A DNA stretch of 64,000 bases, taken from Halomonas sp. CUBES01 (GTDB lineage: Bacteria; Pseudomonadota; Gammaproteobacteria; Pseudomonadales; Halomonadaceae). A model generated the notes under the pieces. It was given only the letters and a program-made list of their open reading frames with translations, searched no databases and was not told the DNA's origin. The position numbers were made by a program, and so were the translations under genes. Below, piece by piece: positions 8,926 through 17,117 of the stretch; within the stretch, counting starts at the first letter, position 1, and the number at the start of each line of letters is the position of its first letter. Where the stretch lies: positions 248,001 to 312,000 of the forward strand of contig NZ_JAJLLW010000001.1 in NCBI RefSeq assembly GCF_020991005.1, in the 5' to 3' direction.

Positions 8926-9513
8926 ATGCTGGATTCCACTGCGCTTGATTCTACCCGATTCGCGGCGTTACAGCAGGCACCCCTGTGGGATTTCGCGCTG
9001 GCGTTCTACGCCCGCCCCGGCGTCGAGCAGGCGTGCCTGGCGCTGCAGGATATCGCCGCGGTGGATGTGTGCGAGCTGGTGTTTCACGGCTGGCTTTTCA
9101 CCCACGGGCTGGAGGCGCGGCCAGAGGCGTTGTCAGCGCAACGCCAGTCGTGCGGTGAATGGCAAGCCGGCGTCACCGAGGTGCTGCGCGGTCTGCGGCG
9201 TGACCTGAAGCGCGCCGAACGCCCCAGCGAGACGCTCCTGGCGCTTCGGGAACGCATCAAGCAGGCCGAGTTGCTCGCCGAGCGTGAAAACCTTCAACGT
9301 TGGCAGACGTGGGCGTGGGACGCTGACCCGCCGTGGCAGCGCTTGCAAAATAAGCCAACGATGTCGAACGATACCGGCATTTGGCTGCAAGAACGCCTTT
9401 TATCGCCACATGATGGTCAGCGCTCGGTATTCGATGAAGTGACCGTGGAAGCTCTTCAAGATGCCTTTGATGTGCTGGGTCGCCAGCTTGACCCCTTACA
9501 GCGAGCGCGCTAG
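8926..9513 (+). CDS. TIGR02444 family protein (function unknown)
   Basis: A 195-residue soluble protein. The N-terminal block APLWDFALAFYARPGVEQACLALQD (split here: APLWDFALAFYA, RPGVEQACLALQD) matches the TIGR02444/DUF2390 family, found mostly in gammaproteobacteria next to yheS-type ABC-F genes. No catalytic motif is evident. The C-terminal half is less conserved and rich in Arg, Gln and Leu. The start codon lies 29 bases from that of the divergent ABC-F gene, so the two share a very short promoter region. The conserved pairing suggests a related role, but this is inference. Confidence 0.75.
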   Translation: MLDSTALDSTRFAALQQAPLWDFALAFYARPGVEQACLALQDIAAVDVCELVFHGWLFTHGLEARPEALSAQRQSCGEWQAGVTEVLRGLRRDLKRAERPSETLLALRERIKQAELLAERENLQRWQTWAWDADPPWQRLQNKPTMSNDTGIWLQERLLSPHDGQRSVFDEVTVEALQDAFDVLGRQLDPLQRAR

Positions 9514-9683
9514 CCTGAAAATTAGCTGCTTTTGAATAACTGGTTGTTATTCGGGCTTTGTAGCGTGCCGTGCCTCTCGGCGCTGGCACCACTACGAGTA
9601 ACACAGCGCGTTGCATGACGCGCCGAAAAAGCAGATTCCTGCGCACTCGTACAGCGCGCTTACCACTGCAAGGGGAACACCGC

Positions 9684-10700
9684 ATGAAGGCAAGCAAGTT
9701 AGTAACGACGGCGAGCGTCAGTGCACTACTGGTTGGCATGTCGGGCGTCGCTCAGGCTGACAACTGGCGTTACGCGCACGAAGAATACGAGGGTGACGTC
9801 CAGGACGTTTTCGCCTATGCGTTCAAAGAACACATCGAAGACAACTCAGACCACACCGTTCAGGTCTATCGCTTTGGTGAGCTTGGCGAGTCCGACGATA
9901 TCATGGAGCAGACCCAGAACGGCATTCTCCAGTTCGTCAACCAGTCGCCCGGCTTTACTGGTTCGCTGATCCCGGAAGCCCAGATCTTCTTCATTCCCTA
10001 CCTGCTTCCCACCGACGAAGAGACCGTGCTTGAGTTCTTCGACGAAAGCGAAGCGATCAATGAGATGTTCCCGGAGCTCTACGCCGAACAGGGCCTTGAG
10101 CTGCTGAAAATGTATCCGGAAGGCGAAATGGTCATTACGACCAACGAGCCGTTCACCTCTCCCGAGGGGCTGGATAACAAGAAGATCCGTACCATGACCA
10201 ACCCGCTGCTGTCGGAGACCTACGACGCATTCGGGGCAACGCCCACGCCGCTGCCCTGGGGTGAGGTATACGGTGGTCTGCAGACCGGCGTTATCGATGG
10301 TCAGGAAAACCCGATTTTCTGGATCGAGTCCGGCGGCCTTTACGAAGTGTCTCCGCACCTGACCTTTACCGGTCACGGCTGGTTCACCACTGCGATGATG
10401 GCCAATCAGGACTTTTACGAAGGCCTTTCCGACGATGATAAAGAGCTGGTTCAGGAAGCTTCTGAAGTAGCTTACGACCATACCATCGAGCACATCCAGG
10501 GGCTGGCCGAAGAATCGCTCGCGAAGATTCAAGAAGCTTCTGACGAAGTCACCGTCACGCGTCTTAATGAAGAGCAGATTCAGGCCTTCCGCGATCGCGC
10601 CCCCCAGGTTGAAGAAGAGTTCCTGGAAATGACCGGTGAACGTGGTGAAGAACTACTTAACCAGTTCAAGGAAGACCTGGAAGAAGTCAGCAACGACTAA
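9684..10700 (+). CDS. teaA: ectoine/hydroxyectoine TRAP binding protein TeaA
   Basis: A 338-residue periplasmic receptor of the osmoregulated ectoine transporter TeaABC. The signal peptide is residues 1-25 (…GVAQA), and the mature protein begins DNWRYAHEEYEGD. In mature numbering it keeps the residues known to form the H. elongata ectoine pocket: Glu9, Phe66, Trp167 (PLPWGEV), Phe187-Trp188 (NPIFWIE) and Phe209 (HGWFT). The C-terminus is very acidic, as in halophile exported proteins. It is the first gene of the tea cluster and is followed by a terminator-like hairpin before teaB, which should leave the receptor in excess over the permeases. ATG 9684 starts the leader. Confidence 0.95.
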   Translation: MKASKLVTTASVSALLVGMSGVAQADNWRYAHEEYEGDVQDVFAYAFKEHIEDNSDHTVQVYRFGELGESDDIMEQTQNGILQFVNQSPGFTGSLIPEAQIFFIPYLLPTDEETVLEFFDESEAINEMFPELYAEQGLELLKMYPEGEMVITTNEPFTSPEGLDNKKIRTMTNPLLSETYDAFGATPTPLPWGEVYGGLQTGVIDGQENPIFWIESGGLYEVSPHLTFTGHGWFTTAMMANQDFYEGLSDDDKELVQEASEVAYDHTIEHIQGLAEESLAKIQEASDEVTVTRLNEEQIQAFRDRAPQVEEEFLEMTGERGEELLNQFKEDLEEVSND

Positions 10701-10746
10701 GACTTAGCAGCCCTCGCCACTAAAAGGCGCTGCAGTTGAAGCACCC

Positions 10747-10773
10747 AGGGGCGGCCAGCGGCCGCCCCTTTTT
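10747..10773 (+). terminator. intercistronic terminator/attenuator between teaA and teaB
   Basis: A 9-bp perfect GC stem (10747-10755 with 10761-10769) plus one more loop-closing pair, followed by five T. It lies 46 bases after the teaA stop and nearly 190 bases before teaB. As teaBC depend on the same cluster, it is probably a partial terminator that makes teaA mRNA more abundant than teaABC mRNA, or teaBCD has its own promoter in the remaining 188 bases. Confidence 0.8.
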
Positions 10774-10923
10774 ATATAGAGATCGCCTCTATCAATGCGC
10801 TTACGCGAACGCATTCGTTCACCCAGCGTTGAACCAGTAACGTTAGGTTACCGTTAGGCTGAATATGCAAGCCATGGTGACGTGCATGCACCCTGCGTTT
10901 GGATCGGTGTGGAAACGTGAAAT

Positions 10924-10942
10924 CGGCAGCGCAAGGCTGCCG
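10924..10942 (+). other. leader hairpin just upstream of the teaB ribosome site
   Basis: A 7-bp perfect stem, CGGCAGC with GCTGCCG, and a 5-base GCAAG loop end about 5 bases before the AAAGGAG site of teaB. It could protect a processed 5' end or modulate translation. No function is established. Confidence 0.5.
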
Positions 10943-10961
10943 TGATTAAAGGAGTCCGGCC

Positions 10962-11540
10962 ATGACCGAAGAAGAGTCCGAAAAAAGCTACCGCTCAGGC
11001 TTGCCCGGTATCCTCGGGGTAGTGGATACCGTTATCAGCAAGATCGAGTCGGTGATTCTGGCGCTTGGCGTCTTGTTGATGGCGCTGAACACGGTCACCA
11101 ACGTGGTGTCGCGCTTTGTGTTCGGCAACAGCATCATGTTTTCAGGTGAGCTCAACCGCATTCTGATCATCATGATCACCTTTGCCGGGATCGGCTACGC
11201 GGCGCGCCACGGGCGACACATCCGCATGTCGGCGATCTACGATGCGCTGCCCACCGGCGGTCGCAAGGTGCTGATGATCGTGATTGCCTTGTTCACCTCG
11301 ATGGTGATGTTCTTTTTGCTTTACTACTCGGTATTCTACATCATCGATTTGTATAGCAAAGGGCGCGTGCTGCCATCCATGGGGTTACCCATCTGGATGA
11401 TCTACCTGTGGGTACCCATGGGCTTCTTGATTACCGGCATTCAATACCTGCTCACCGCCATCAAGAACATGACCTCCCGGGATGTGTATCTCTCCACCGG
11501 GGTGGTGGATGGCTATAAAGATACTGAAACGGAAGTCTAA
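10962..11540 (+). CDS. teaB: ectoine TRAP transporter small permease TeaB
   Basis: A 192-residue Q-subunit with four membrane segments (about 25-50, 62-80, 97-125 and 140-165). The conserved [21 protein letters not shown] corresponds to the RHG..R hallmark of small TRAP permeases. It works with TeaC and receptor TeaA in Na+-driven uptake of ectoine and hydroxyectoine, recovering leaked solute and importing external osmoprotectant. ATG 10962 has a strong AAAGGAG site. The gene is separated from teaA by a terminator-like hairpin and leads into teaC 30 bases later. Confidence 0.93.
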   Translation: MTEEESEKSYRSGLPGILGVVDTVISKIESVILALGVLLMALNTVTNVVSRFVFGNSIMFSGELNRILIIMITFAGIGYAARHGRHIRMSAIYDALPTGGRKVLMIVIALFTSMVMFFLLYYSVFYIIDLYSKGRVLPSMGLPIWMIYLWVPMGFLITGIQYLLTAIKNMTSRDVYLSTGVVDGYKDTETEV

Positions 11541-11570
11541 CGCAGGGCACAGCTGCCCAGGGGAACTGCT

Positions 11571-12854
11571 ATGACGACAATAATGGTCACCACAATGATT
11601 GTCCTGCTTTTGCTGGGCTTTCCGATGATGATCCCGTTGATTACCGCCTCGGCCATTGGCTTTTTCATGATGTTCAATGGGTTTGGGCAGATGGAAACGC
11701 TGATTCAGCAGATGATGGCGGGTATCCGTCCGGCCTCGCTGATCGCGGTACCCATGTTTATCCTGGCGGCGGATATCATGACGCGAGGCCAATCGGCCAG
11801 CCGCCTGATCGACATGGTGATGTCGTTCATTGGCCACGTGAAAGGCGGCCTGGCCGTCAGCACGGCGGCGTCATGTACGCTGTTTGGTGCCGTATCCGGG
11901 TCGACTCAGGCCACCGTGGTGGCGGTTGGCTCGCCGCTGCGTCCGCGCATGCTGAAAGCCGGGTACTCGGACTCGTTTACCCTGGCGTTGATTATCAACT
12001 CCAGCGATATCGCCTTTTTGATCCCGCCCAGTATCGGCATGATCATCTACGGGGTGATTTCAGGCACGTCTATCGGCGAGCTGTTTATTGCCGGTATCGG
12101 GCCTGGCTTGATGATACTGATGATGTTTGCCGCCTACAGCATGATTTATGCAACGGTGAAAAACGTCCCGACCGAGCCTAAAGCGACTTGGGGGGAACGG
12201 GGCAGGGCCGTGCGCATGGCGCTCTGGCCGCTGGGCTTCCCGGTGATTATCGTCGGTGGCATCTATGGCGGTATCTTCAGCCCCACGGAAGCGGCAGCGG
12301 CCTGCGTGCTTTACGCCGTTTTTCTCGAGTTTCTGGTGTTTCGCTCGCTCAAGGTCAACGATATTTACGCCATCGCCAAGTCCACCGGCTTGATTACCGC
12401 CGTTGTGTTCATTCTGGTGGCCGTGGGCAACAGTTTCTCGTGGATCATCTCGTTCGCGCAGATTCCCCAGGCGATTCTGGAAGCGGTAGGGGTCAATGAA
12501 GCAGGCCCCACCGGCGTGCTGATTGCGATCTGTATCGCCTTCTTCGTGGCCTGCATGTTTGTCGACCCGATCGTGGTCATTCTGGTACTGACGCCTATCT
12601 TCGCGCCGGCGATTGCGTCCACCGGGCTTGACCCGGTGCTGGTCGGGATCCTGATTACTCTGCAGGTGGCCATTGGCTCGGCGACACCACCCTTCGGGTG
12701 CGATATCTTCACCGCCATTGCCATTTTCAAGCGCCCCTACTGGGACGTCATCAAGGGTACCCCGCCGTTTATCTTCATGCTGATCCTGGCGGCCGTGCTG
12801 CTGATCATGTTCCCGCAGATCGCCCTGTTCCTGCGCGACGTAGCTTTCGGCTAA
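11571..12854 (+). CDS. teaC: ectoine TRAP transporter large permease TeaC
   Basis: A 427-residue M-subunit, the normal DctM length, with about 12 membrane segments. Family motifs are LFGAVSGSTQATVVAVG, SSDIAFLIPPSIGMIIYG, GIFSPTEAAAACVLYA and QVAIGSATPPFGCDIF. It forms the transport channel with TeaB. It follows teaB closely and precedes teaD by 21 bases, so teaBCD is one translational unit. Its sequence is of the general TRAP type, and the ectoine assignment rests on teaA and teaD beside it. Confidence 0.93.
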   Translation: MTTIMVTTMIVLLLLGFPMMIPLITASAIGFFMMFNGFGQMETLIQQMMAGIRPASLIAVPMFILAADIMTRGQSASRLIDMVMSFIGHVKGGLAVSTAASCTLFGAVSGSTQATVVAVGSPLRPRMLKAGYSDSFTLALIINSSDIAFLIPPSIGMIIYGVISGTSIGELFIAGIGPGLMILMMFAAYSMIYATVKNVPTEPKATWGERGRAVRMALWPLGFPVIIVGGIYGGIFSPTEAAAACVLYAVFLEFLVFRSLKVNDIYAIAKSTGLITAVVFILVAVGNSFSWIISFAQIPQAILEAVGVNEAGPTGVLIAICIAFFVACMFVDPIVVILVLTPIFAPAIASTGLDPVLVGILITLQVAIGSATPPFGCDIFTAIAIFKRPYWDVIKGTPPFIFMLILAAVLLIMFPQIALFLRDVAFG

Positions 12855-12875
12855 CTCGGCACAAGGAGAACGCCC

Positions 12876-13319
12876 ATGTTCAATCGCATTTTAGTTCCGG
12901 TGGATGGCTCCAAAGGGGCCTTGAAAGCGCTTGAAAAGGCAGTGGGGCTGCAGATGTTGACCGGCTCCGAGCTTTACCTTTTGTGCGTGTTCAAGCACCA
13001 CAGTCTGCTGGAGGCGTCGCTGTCGATGGTGCGGCCCAACAGGCTGGATATCCCCGACGATGCGCTGAAAGAGTACGCCACGGAAATCGCCGTGCATGCC
13101 AAGTCTCGCGCCATTGAAATGGGTGCCGATGGCGGGCGCGTGCGGGCCTTTGTCAAAGGCGGCAGGCCCTCGCGCACCATCGTTCGCTTTGCCCGCAAAC
13201 GCGAGTGTGACCTGGTCGTGATCGGTGCCCAGGGCACTAACGGTGACAAGAACCTGCTGCTGGGCAGCGTTTCCCAGCGGGTGGCGGGCGCGGCGCACTG
13301 CCCGACGCTGGTGGTGTAA
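12876..13319 (+). CDS. teaD: TeaD, ATP-binding universal stress protein regulating TeaABC
   Basis: A 147-residue single-domain Usp protein. It begins [20 protein letters not shown] and has the ATP loop [15 protein letters not shown] (G-2X-G-9X-G-S pattern) intact near residues 122-136, so it should bind ATP. In H. elongata, TeaD is co-transcribed with teaABC and acts as a negative modulator of ectoine uptake. Position and sequence here match that arrangement. The RBS is AAGGAG, 7 bases before ATG 12876. Confidence 0.92.
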   Translation: MFNRILVPVDGSKGALKALEKAVGLQMLTGSELYLLCVFKHHSLLEASLSMVRPNRLDIPDDALKEYATEIAVHAKSRAIEMGADGGRVRAFVKGGRPSRTIVRFARKRECDLVVIGAQGTNGDKNLLLGSVSQRVAGAAHCPTLVV

Positions 13320-13449
13320 GCCGCGCCGCTCAACCAATGTCGCGGGTGAATCACACCCGTCGTCCTGGCAGATGCAGCCCGGGGCGGCGGGTGTTACTCT
13401 TTTGACGGTTCTCATTACGGTGCGTTGCACCCTGAATAAAAGGTGTTTT

Positions 13450-14130
13450 ATGAAAGTAGCGATTTCCTCAACGGCGCTGGTGAGTTTACTGCTGGTTGCT
13501 CCCTTGTCGGCCGCCGCCCCGGAAACCGAAGAGGAGCGGCTGGCGTATAGCCTCGGTGTCACCCTGGGTGAGAGCATGCAGGCCGATATCGAAAACCTGG
13601 ATATCGATACCTTTACCGACGGCATGCGCGACGTGTTTGAAGGCAATGACCTGGCGCTGGATGACGCGCAAATGAGTGAAGCGCTGATGACCTTCCAGGA
13701 GCAGTCCATGGCGGCCCGGGAAGCGGAAGCCGCTGAGGCCGCTGAAGCCAACCGTCAGGCAGGCGAAGCTTTCCTCGTTGACAATGCCGAGCGCGACGAC
13801 GTGACGGTCATGGAATCAGGCCTGCAGTACGAAGTGCTCGAGGCGGGCGACGGTGAGTCCCCCGGCCCCCAGGATACGGTCGAGGTCAATTACGAAGGTA
13901 CGCTGCTGGACGGCACCGTGTTTGACAGCTCCTTCGAGCGCGGCGAATCGGTGAGTTTTCAGGTCAACCAGGTTATCGAAGGCTGGCAGGAAGCCTTGCA
14001 GGCAATGAGCGTCGGTGATAGCTGGATGCTGTATATCCCCGCTGACCTGGCTTACGGCGAAAGCGGTCAGGGGCCGATTGGCCCCAACGAAGTGCTGACC
14101 TTCCGCGTTGACCTGCTGGACGTTGAGTAA
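13450..14130 (+). CDS. exported FKBP-type peptidyl-prolyl isomerase (FkpA/Mip-like)
   Basis: A 226-residue periplasmic chaperone/isomerase. The signal peptide is residues 1-20 (…APLSAAA). An FKBP_N dimerisation domain spans about 25-110 (LAYSLGVTLGESM, then a long helix with an Ala/Glu repeat AREAEAAEAAEANRQAGEAF). An FKBP domain spans about 118-226, with VEVNYEGTLLDGTVFDSSFERG, VIEGWQEALQAM and IPADLAYGE. The active-site aromatic and Asp residues of FKBPs are in place. The start was taken at ATG 13450, where the leader begins. The esterase gene begins 3 bases after its stop, so the two are probably co-transcribed. Confidence 0.92.
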   Translation: MKVAISSTALVSLLLVAPLSAAAPETEEERLAYSLGVTLGESMQADIENLDIDTFTDGMRDVFEGNDLALDDAQMSEALMTFQEQSMAAREAEAAEAAEANRQAGEAFLVDNAERDDVTVMESGLQYEVLEAGDGESPGPQDTVEVNYEGTLLDGTVFDSSFERGESVSFQVNQVIEGWQEALQAMSVGDSWMLYIPADLAYGESGQGPIGPNEVLTFRVDLLDVE

Positions 14131-14133
14131 CGC

Positions 14134-15183
14134 ATGGGCGTCTCCCCGCGTCATCTAGCCTGTGGGCTGCTGCTCATGGGCAGTACGTTGGCAGCGACGC
14201 AAACCCTGGGCGCTCCCGAGACGCTGCCGTCGCTGGACGCTGGGAAGGATGGCGCCAGCGTGGTGGGCGTTTCGTCCGGTGGCTACATGGCCACCCAGCT
14301 GGCGGTGGCGTTTCCCGAGCGTTTTGCTGCGGTGGGGGTGCTGGCAGCCGGCCCCTGGGGCTGCGCGGAGGGCTCGCTAAGCCGGGCGCTCAATCATTGC
14401 CTGACGACAGCAGATGGCGAGCCGTCACTGGATAGGCTGGAAAATCGCCGCCGCCGCTACGAGTCGGCCCAGCAGGTAGGCCCTCGGGAGGCGCTCAGCC
14501 AGCTAAGGGTGTACCTGTGGCACGGCGAGGAGGACGAGGTGGTGGCGCCTGTGCTGGGCGATCTGTTGGCCGAGCAGTGGGAGCGCTGGCTGGCCTCGCC
14601 CGAGCAGCTTCGCGTCAAACGACGCGAAGACACCGGGCATGGCTGGCCGGTGCGTCTGCATGATGAGGCGCCCCCACCCCAACTGCTCGGCGACTGTCAG
14701 CAGGGCGGCGGCAGCTATCTGCTGGCCTGCGATGACGATGTGGCCGGCGACATGCTGAGCTTTCTGTATCCCCAGCGCGAATCACAGCGCGATGGCCAAG
14801 GGCAATTACGCGCGTTTGACCAGTCTGCCTTTGCAGTTAACGGCATGGCGGATAGCGGCTTTGTCTTTATACCCGAAGGCTGCGAAAAGGGTGGCTGCGA
14901 GGTTACGCTGGCGCTTCATGGCTGCCAGATGAGCGCAGACGCGATAGACGATACGTTTGTGCGTCACAGTGGGCTCAACGAGTGGGCGGCAACGCACCGC
15001 CAGATCGTGGTGTATCCCCAGGTACAGAGCAGCATGATGAACCCTCAGGGCTGCTGGGACTGGTGGGGGTATGCCGAGCGTTCATCCCGGCTGACCCCGC
15101 TGCACGATACCCGAGAAGGGGCGCAGGTGGCCGCGCTGATGGCGCTGCTGGCGCGCCTGCAGTCGGCGCCAGAGAGTGATTAA
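14134..15183 (+). CDS. secreted PHB-depolymerase-family esterase
   Basis: A 349-residue exported alpha/beta hydrolase with a leader ending about TLGA. The GVSSGG nucleophile elbow puts the catalytic Ser at residue 47. A likely Asp is in HGEEDEVVA (about 133), and the His is in DTGHGWP (about 168). The C-terminal part has the Cys-rich blocks EGCEKGGCEVTLALHGCQ and NPQGCWDWWGY, typical of COG3509 poly(3-hydroxybutyrate) depolymerase-like esterases, probably with disulfides. The natural substrate could be a polyester or a small ester. ATG 14134 is 3 bases after the FKBP stop. The gene overlaps the convergent SCO1-like gene by 4 bases. Confidence 0.82.
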   Translation: MGVSPRHLACGLLLMGSTLAATQTLGAPETLPSLDAGKDGASVVGVSSGGYMATQLAVAFPERFAAVGVLAAGPWGCAEGSLSRALNHCLTTADGEPSLDRLENRRRRYESAQQVGPREALSQLRVYLWHGEEDEVVAPVLGDLLAEQWERWLASPEQLRVKRREDTGHGWPVRLHDEAPPPQLLGDCQQGGGSYLLACDDDVAGDMLSFLYPQRESQRDGQGQLRAFDQSAFAVNGMADSGFVFIPEGCEKGGCEVTLALHGCQMSADAIDDTFVRHSGLNEWAATHRQIVVYPQVQSSMMNPQGCWDWWGYAERSSRLTPLHDTREGAQVAALMALLARLQSAPESD

Positions 15184-15773
15184 CCCCCCAGTTTTTCTAC
15201 CAGGGCGGCGCTAAGCGCCTGGGGCGTCGGCGAGTACAGCACCCGCTGTAAAATGTCGCCGTCACGATCGACAAGATAGAGCGCCGAACTGTGGTCAATG
15301 GTGTACTCGATAGCGGAGTCAGGCGCCTCGACGCGACGGCTGATGACGCCATAACGGGACATGACATCCTTGAGGTCGGCGTCGCTTCCTCGCGCGCCGA
15401 TCAAGTCCTCATCGAAAAACGCCAGATACTGCTCAAGCCGTTCCAGCGTGTCGCGTTCCGGATCGACCGTGATCATCACGGGCACCACCTTCTGCCGCTG
15501 CGCTGGCGAAAGACCCGCCAACGCCTGCCGCGTGACCGAGAGCGTCATGGGGCAGACATCCGGGCAGTACGTATAGCCAAACGACACCAGGGCGATCTGC
15601 TCCTCGCCAAGCTGGGCAAGTGAAAAGTCACCCTGGGTGGACGGCAGTTCAATATCGCCGCCGCTGGGCATGTCGCTGTGCGGCGATAGCACGCTGTCGT
15701 AGAGCAAGACGCCAATGCCGACAATCAGGATGGTAATGAGGCCGACACCTAGCCAGCGTTTTGGATAGGTCAT
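15180..15773 (-). CDS. SCO1/SenC family copper chaperone/thioredoxin-like protein
   Basis: A 197-residue membrane-anchored protein with an uncleaved N-terminal helix (about 8-26) and a thioredoxin-fold domain in the periplasm. The copper-binding triad is complete: Cys70 and Cys74 in GYTYCPDVCPMT, and His161 in YTIDHSSA. The family delivers copper to the CuA site of cytochrome c oxidase or acts in redox sensing. No oxidase genes are adjacent. It is convergent with the esterase gene. Confidence 0.92.
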   Translation of the reverse strand: MTYPKRWLGVGLITILIVGIGVLLYDSVLSPHSDMPSGGDIELPSTQGDFSLAQLGEEQIALVSFGYTYCPDVCPMTLSVTRQALAGLSPAQRQKVVPVMITVDPERDTLERLEQYLAFFDEDLIGARGSDADLKDVMSRYGVISRRVEAPDSAIEYTIDHSSALYLVDRDGDILQRVLYSPTPQALSAALVEKLGG

Positions 15774-15895
15774 GGTAATCCCCCGCAGGCGGTGAGCCGG
15801 TGCCCGTTGGCGACGGCTTAACTGCGTTTATATGTCATAGTAACAGTAAACCTGCGCGTGTCACGGCAGGGCGGCAAGACGGATAAGGAAGCCCG

Positions 15896-16813
15896 ATGGA
15901 AAGCATTAACGGTGCCCTAGGCCCGCTGTTCCTGTTGATCCTTCTGGGGGCAGTGCTGGGCGTAAAGCGCTGGCCCAGCGATACGTTCTGGCCACACATG
16001 GAGCGGCTGATCTATTTTCTGCTTTTCCCGGCCATGCTGGTGGCGACGCTGGCAACAGCGGATGTCAGCCAGGTGCCGGTGACCCGCCTGGCGCTGGTGC
16101 TGCTGGGCGCGATGGCCGCGTTTGGGCTGCTGCTCTGGCGGCTGCGCGCAAGATTGAAGCTGACGCCGGCGGCATTTACCTCGGTGTTTCAGGGCGCGGT
16201 GCGTTTCAATACCTATGTGGGCGTTGCCGGGGCGGCGGCCCTGCACGGCAGCGCCGGCGCCACCACCGCCGCCGTGGCGGTGGCGCTGATGGTGCCAGTG
16301 GTCAATATCATGTGCGTGGCCAGCTTTGTTGCCGCCGGCACCCTCGGCAACGCCAGCATTGGCAAAAGCATCATGGCACTAATCAAGAACCCCCTGATTC
16401 TGGCGTGCTTGCTGGGTATTGTGTTGAACCTTTCCGGCATAGGGCTGCCGGGCTGGAGCCACGATACCGTCGATCTACTAGGCCGTGCTGCCTTGCCGCT
16501 TGGGCTGGTTGCTGTGGGGGTGGCATTGCGCCCGGCAGCGCTGCTGCGCGTTGATCGTGGCGTGCTGGCGACGAACAGCGTCAAGCTGTTGCTGATGCCT
16601 GCGTTAGTGCTGGGGCTTGCGTGGCTGGTTGGCCTGGATACGGTGAGTCGCGACGTCGCGCTGTTGTTTGCCGCACTGCCCACGGCGACGTCAGCGTATA
16701 TTCTGGCTCGCCAGCTGGGTGGCGATGCTGAATTGATGGCGGCGATTATCACCGGCCAGACGCTGCTGGCGATGCTGACGCTACCCGTCTGGCTGCAAGT
16801 CGCGGGCGGCTAG
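15896..16813 (+). CDS. AEC (auxin efflux carrier) family transporter
   Basis: A 305-residue integral membrane protein with about ten hydrophobic segments and an inverted-repeat look. The N-half starts GALGPLFLILLGAVLGV and contains FNTYVGVAGAAALHG, and the C-half has NPLILACLLGIVLNLSGI and ALPTATSAYILARQLGGD. The family carries organic anions such as malate or malonate, and the substrate is unknown here. ATG 15896 follows AAGGAA. A 300-base gene-free stretch with a small RNA candidate follows. Confidence 0.88.
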   Translation: MESINGALGPLFLLILLGAVLGVKRWPSDTFWPHMERLIYFLLFPAMLVATLATADVSQVPVTRLALVLLGAMAAFGLLLWRLRARLKLTPAAFTSVFQGAVRFNTYVGVAGAAALHGSAGATTAAVAVALMVPVVNIMCVASFVAAGTLGNASIGKSIMALIKNPLILACLLGIVLNLSGIGLPGWSHDTVDLLGRAALPLGLVAVGVALRPAALLRVDRGVLATNSVKLLLMPALVLGLAWLVGLDTVSRDVALLFAALPTATSAYILARQLGGDAELMAAIITGQTLLAMLTLPVWLQVAGG

Positions 16814-16849
16814 AAATAAAAAAGTAAATAAAAAATATTCGTATTTGTG

Positions 16850-16878
16850 TTGACGAGGTAAATGAGAACTATTACATT
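16850..16878 (+). promoter_or_regulatory. predicted promoter with overlapping Fur-box-like site, RNA cassette 1
   Basis: TTGACG (16850-16855) and TACATT (16873-16878) are spaced by 17 bases. The spacer and -10 carry GTAAATGAGAACTATTAC (from 16858), which matches the GTAATGAGAATTATTAC element before the siderophore receptor in this window and about 12 of 19 positions of the classical Fur consensus. Binding there would block the promoter when iron is plentiful. The same arrangement recurs at 18181-18209. Confidence 0.68.
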
Positions 16879-16884
16879 GTGATT

Positions 16885-17011
16885 GTGGCGTTTGATGAGA
16901 CGCCACAGACCACGACAGATTTGGCAATCATTACCACTTTCCTGTCATGGTTTCTCCCTCTCATTGCTAGTCACGGTCTTTTGCCGCTCCTCTGGAGCGG
17001 CTTTCTTTTTT
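16885..17011 (+). ncRNA. predicted Fur-controlled small RNA, copy 1
   Basis: A transcript of about 126 nt is predicted to start about 7 bases after the -10. It opens with a perfect 7-bp hairpin (16885-16891 with 16900-16906, 8-base loop). A variable segment of about 26 nt follows the shared AGACCACG. Then comes a 50-nt stretch (16941-16990) identical to copy 2, containing the CU-rich TTTCTCCCTCTCATTGCTAG, and an 8-bp terminator stem with T-rich tail. The CU-rich part is complementary to ribosome-binding sites. An in-frame ORF across the region is not conserved in copy 2, which supports a noncoding role. By analogy with RyhB/PrrF, the RNA should be made under iron shortage and repress iron-rich enzymes. 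No expression data are available. Confidence 0.68.
16983..17011 (+). terminator. Rho-independent terminator of small RNA copy 1
   Basis: GCCGCTCC pairs with GGAGCGGC around a 3-base loop and is followed by TTTCTTTTTT. It is the 3' end expected for an Hfq-type small RNA. Confidence 0.85.
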
Positions 17012-17117
17012 CTAATAACCACTTTCTTGATCCTCGCCAACAACGCCCTGCGCTGTTCAGGCAGATAATAGGCGCTTTGCCTATGCTGACCTTGAAACCT
17101 CGACAGGAGCAACCGCC

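Larger units (their letters stand above)
16814..17117. other. gene-free stretch holding small-RNA cassette 1
   Basis: About 35 AT-rich bases follow the AEC stop. The rest of the left part is the promoter, Fur-box-like site, RNA and terminator of cassette 1 (16850-17011). The last ~100 bases lead to ldhA and hold its ribosome site (ACAGGAGC), with no other structure I can support. Confidence 0.7.

Noticed and set aside
16883..17068. A 61-codon open frame across small RNA cassette 1
   Set aside because: Its ATG context and frame are not kept in cassette 2, where the hairpin loop lacks one base, and the frame runs through the terminator. The conserved features are RNA stem, core and terminator, not codons.
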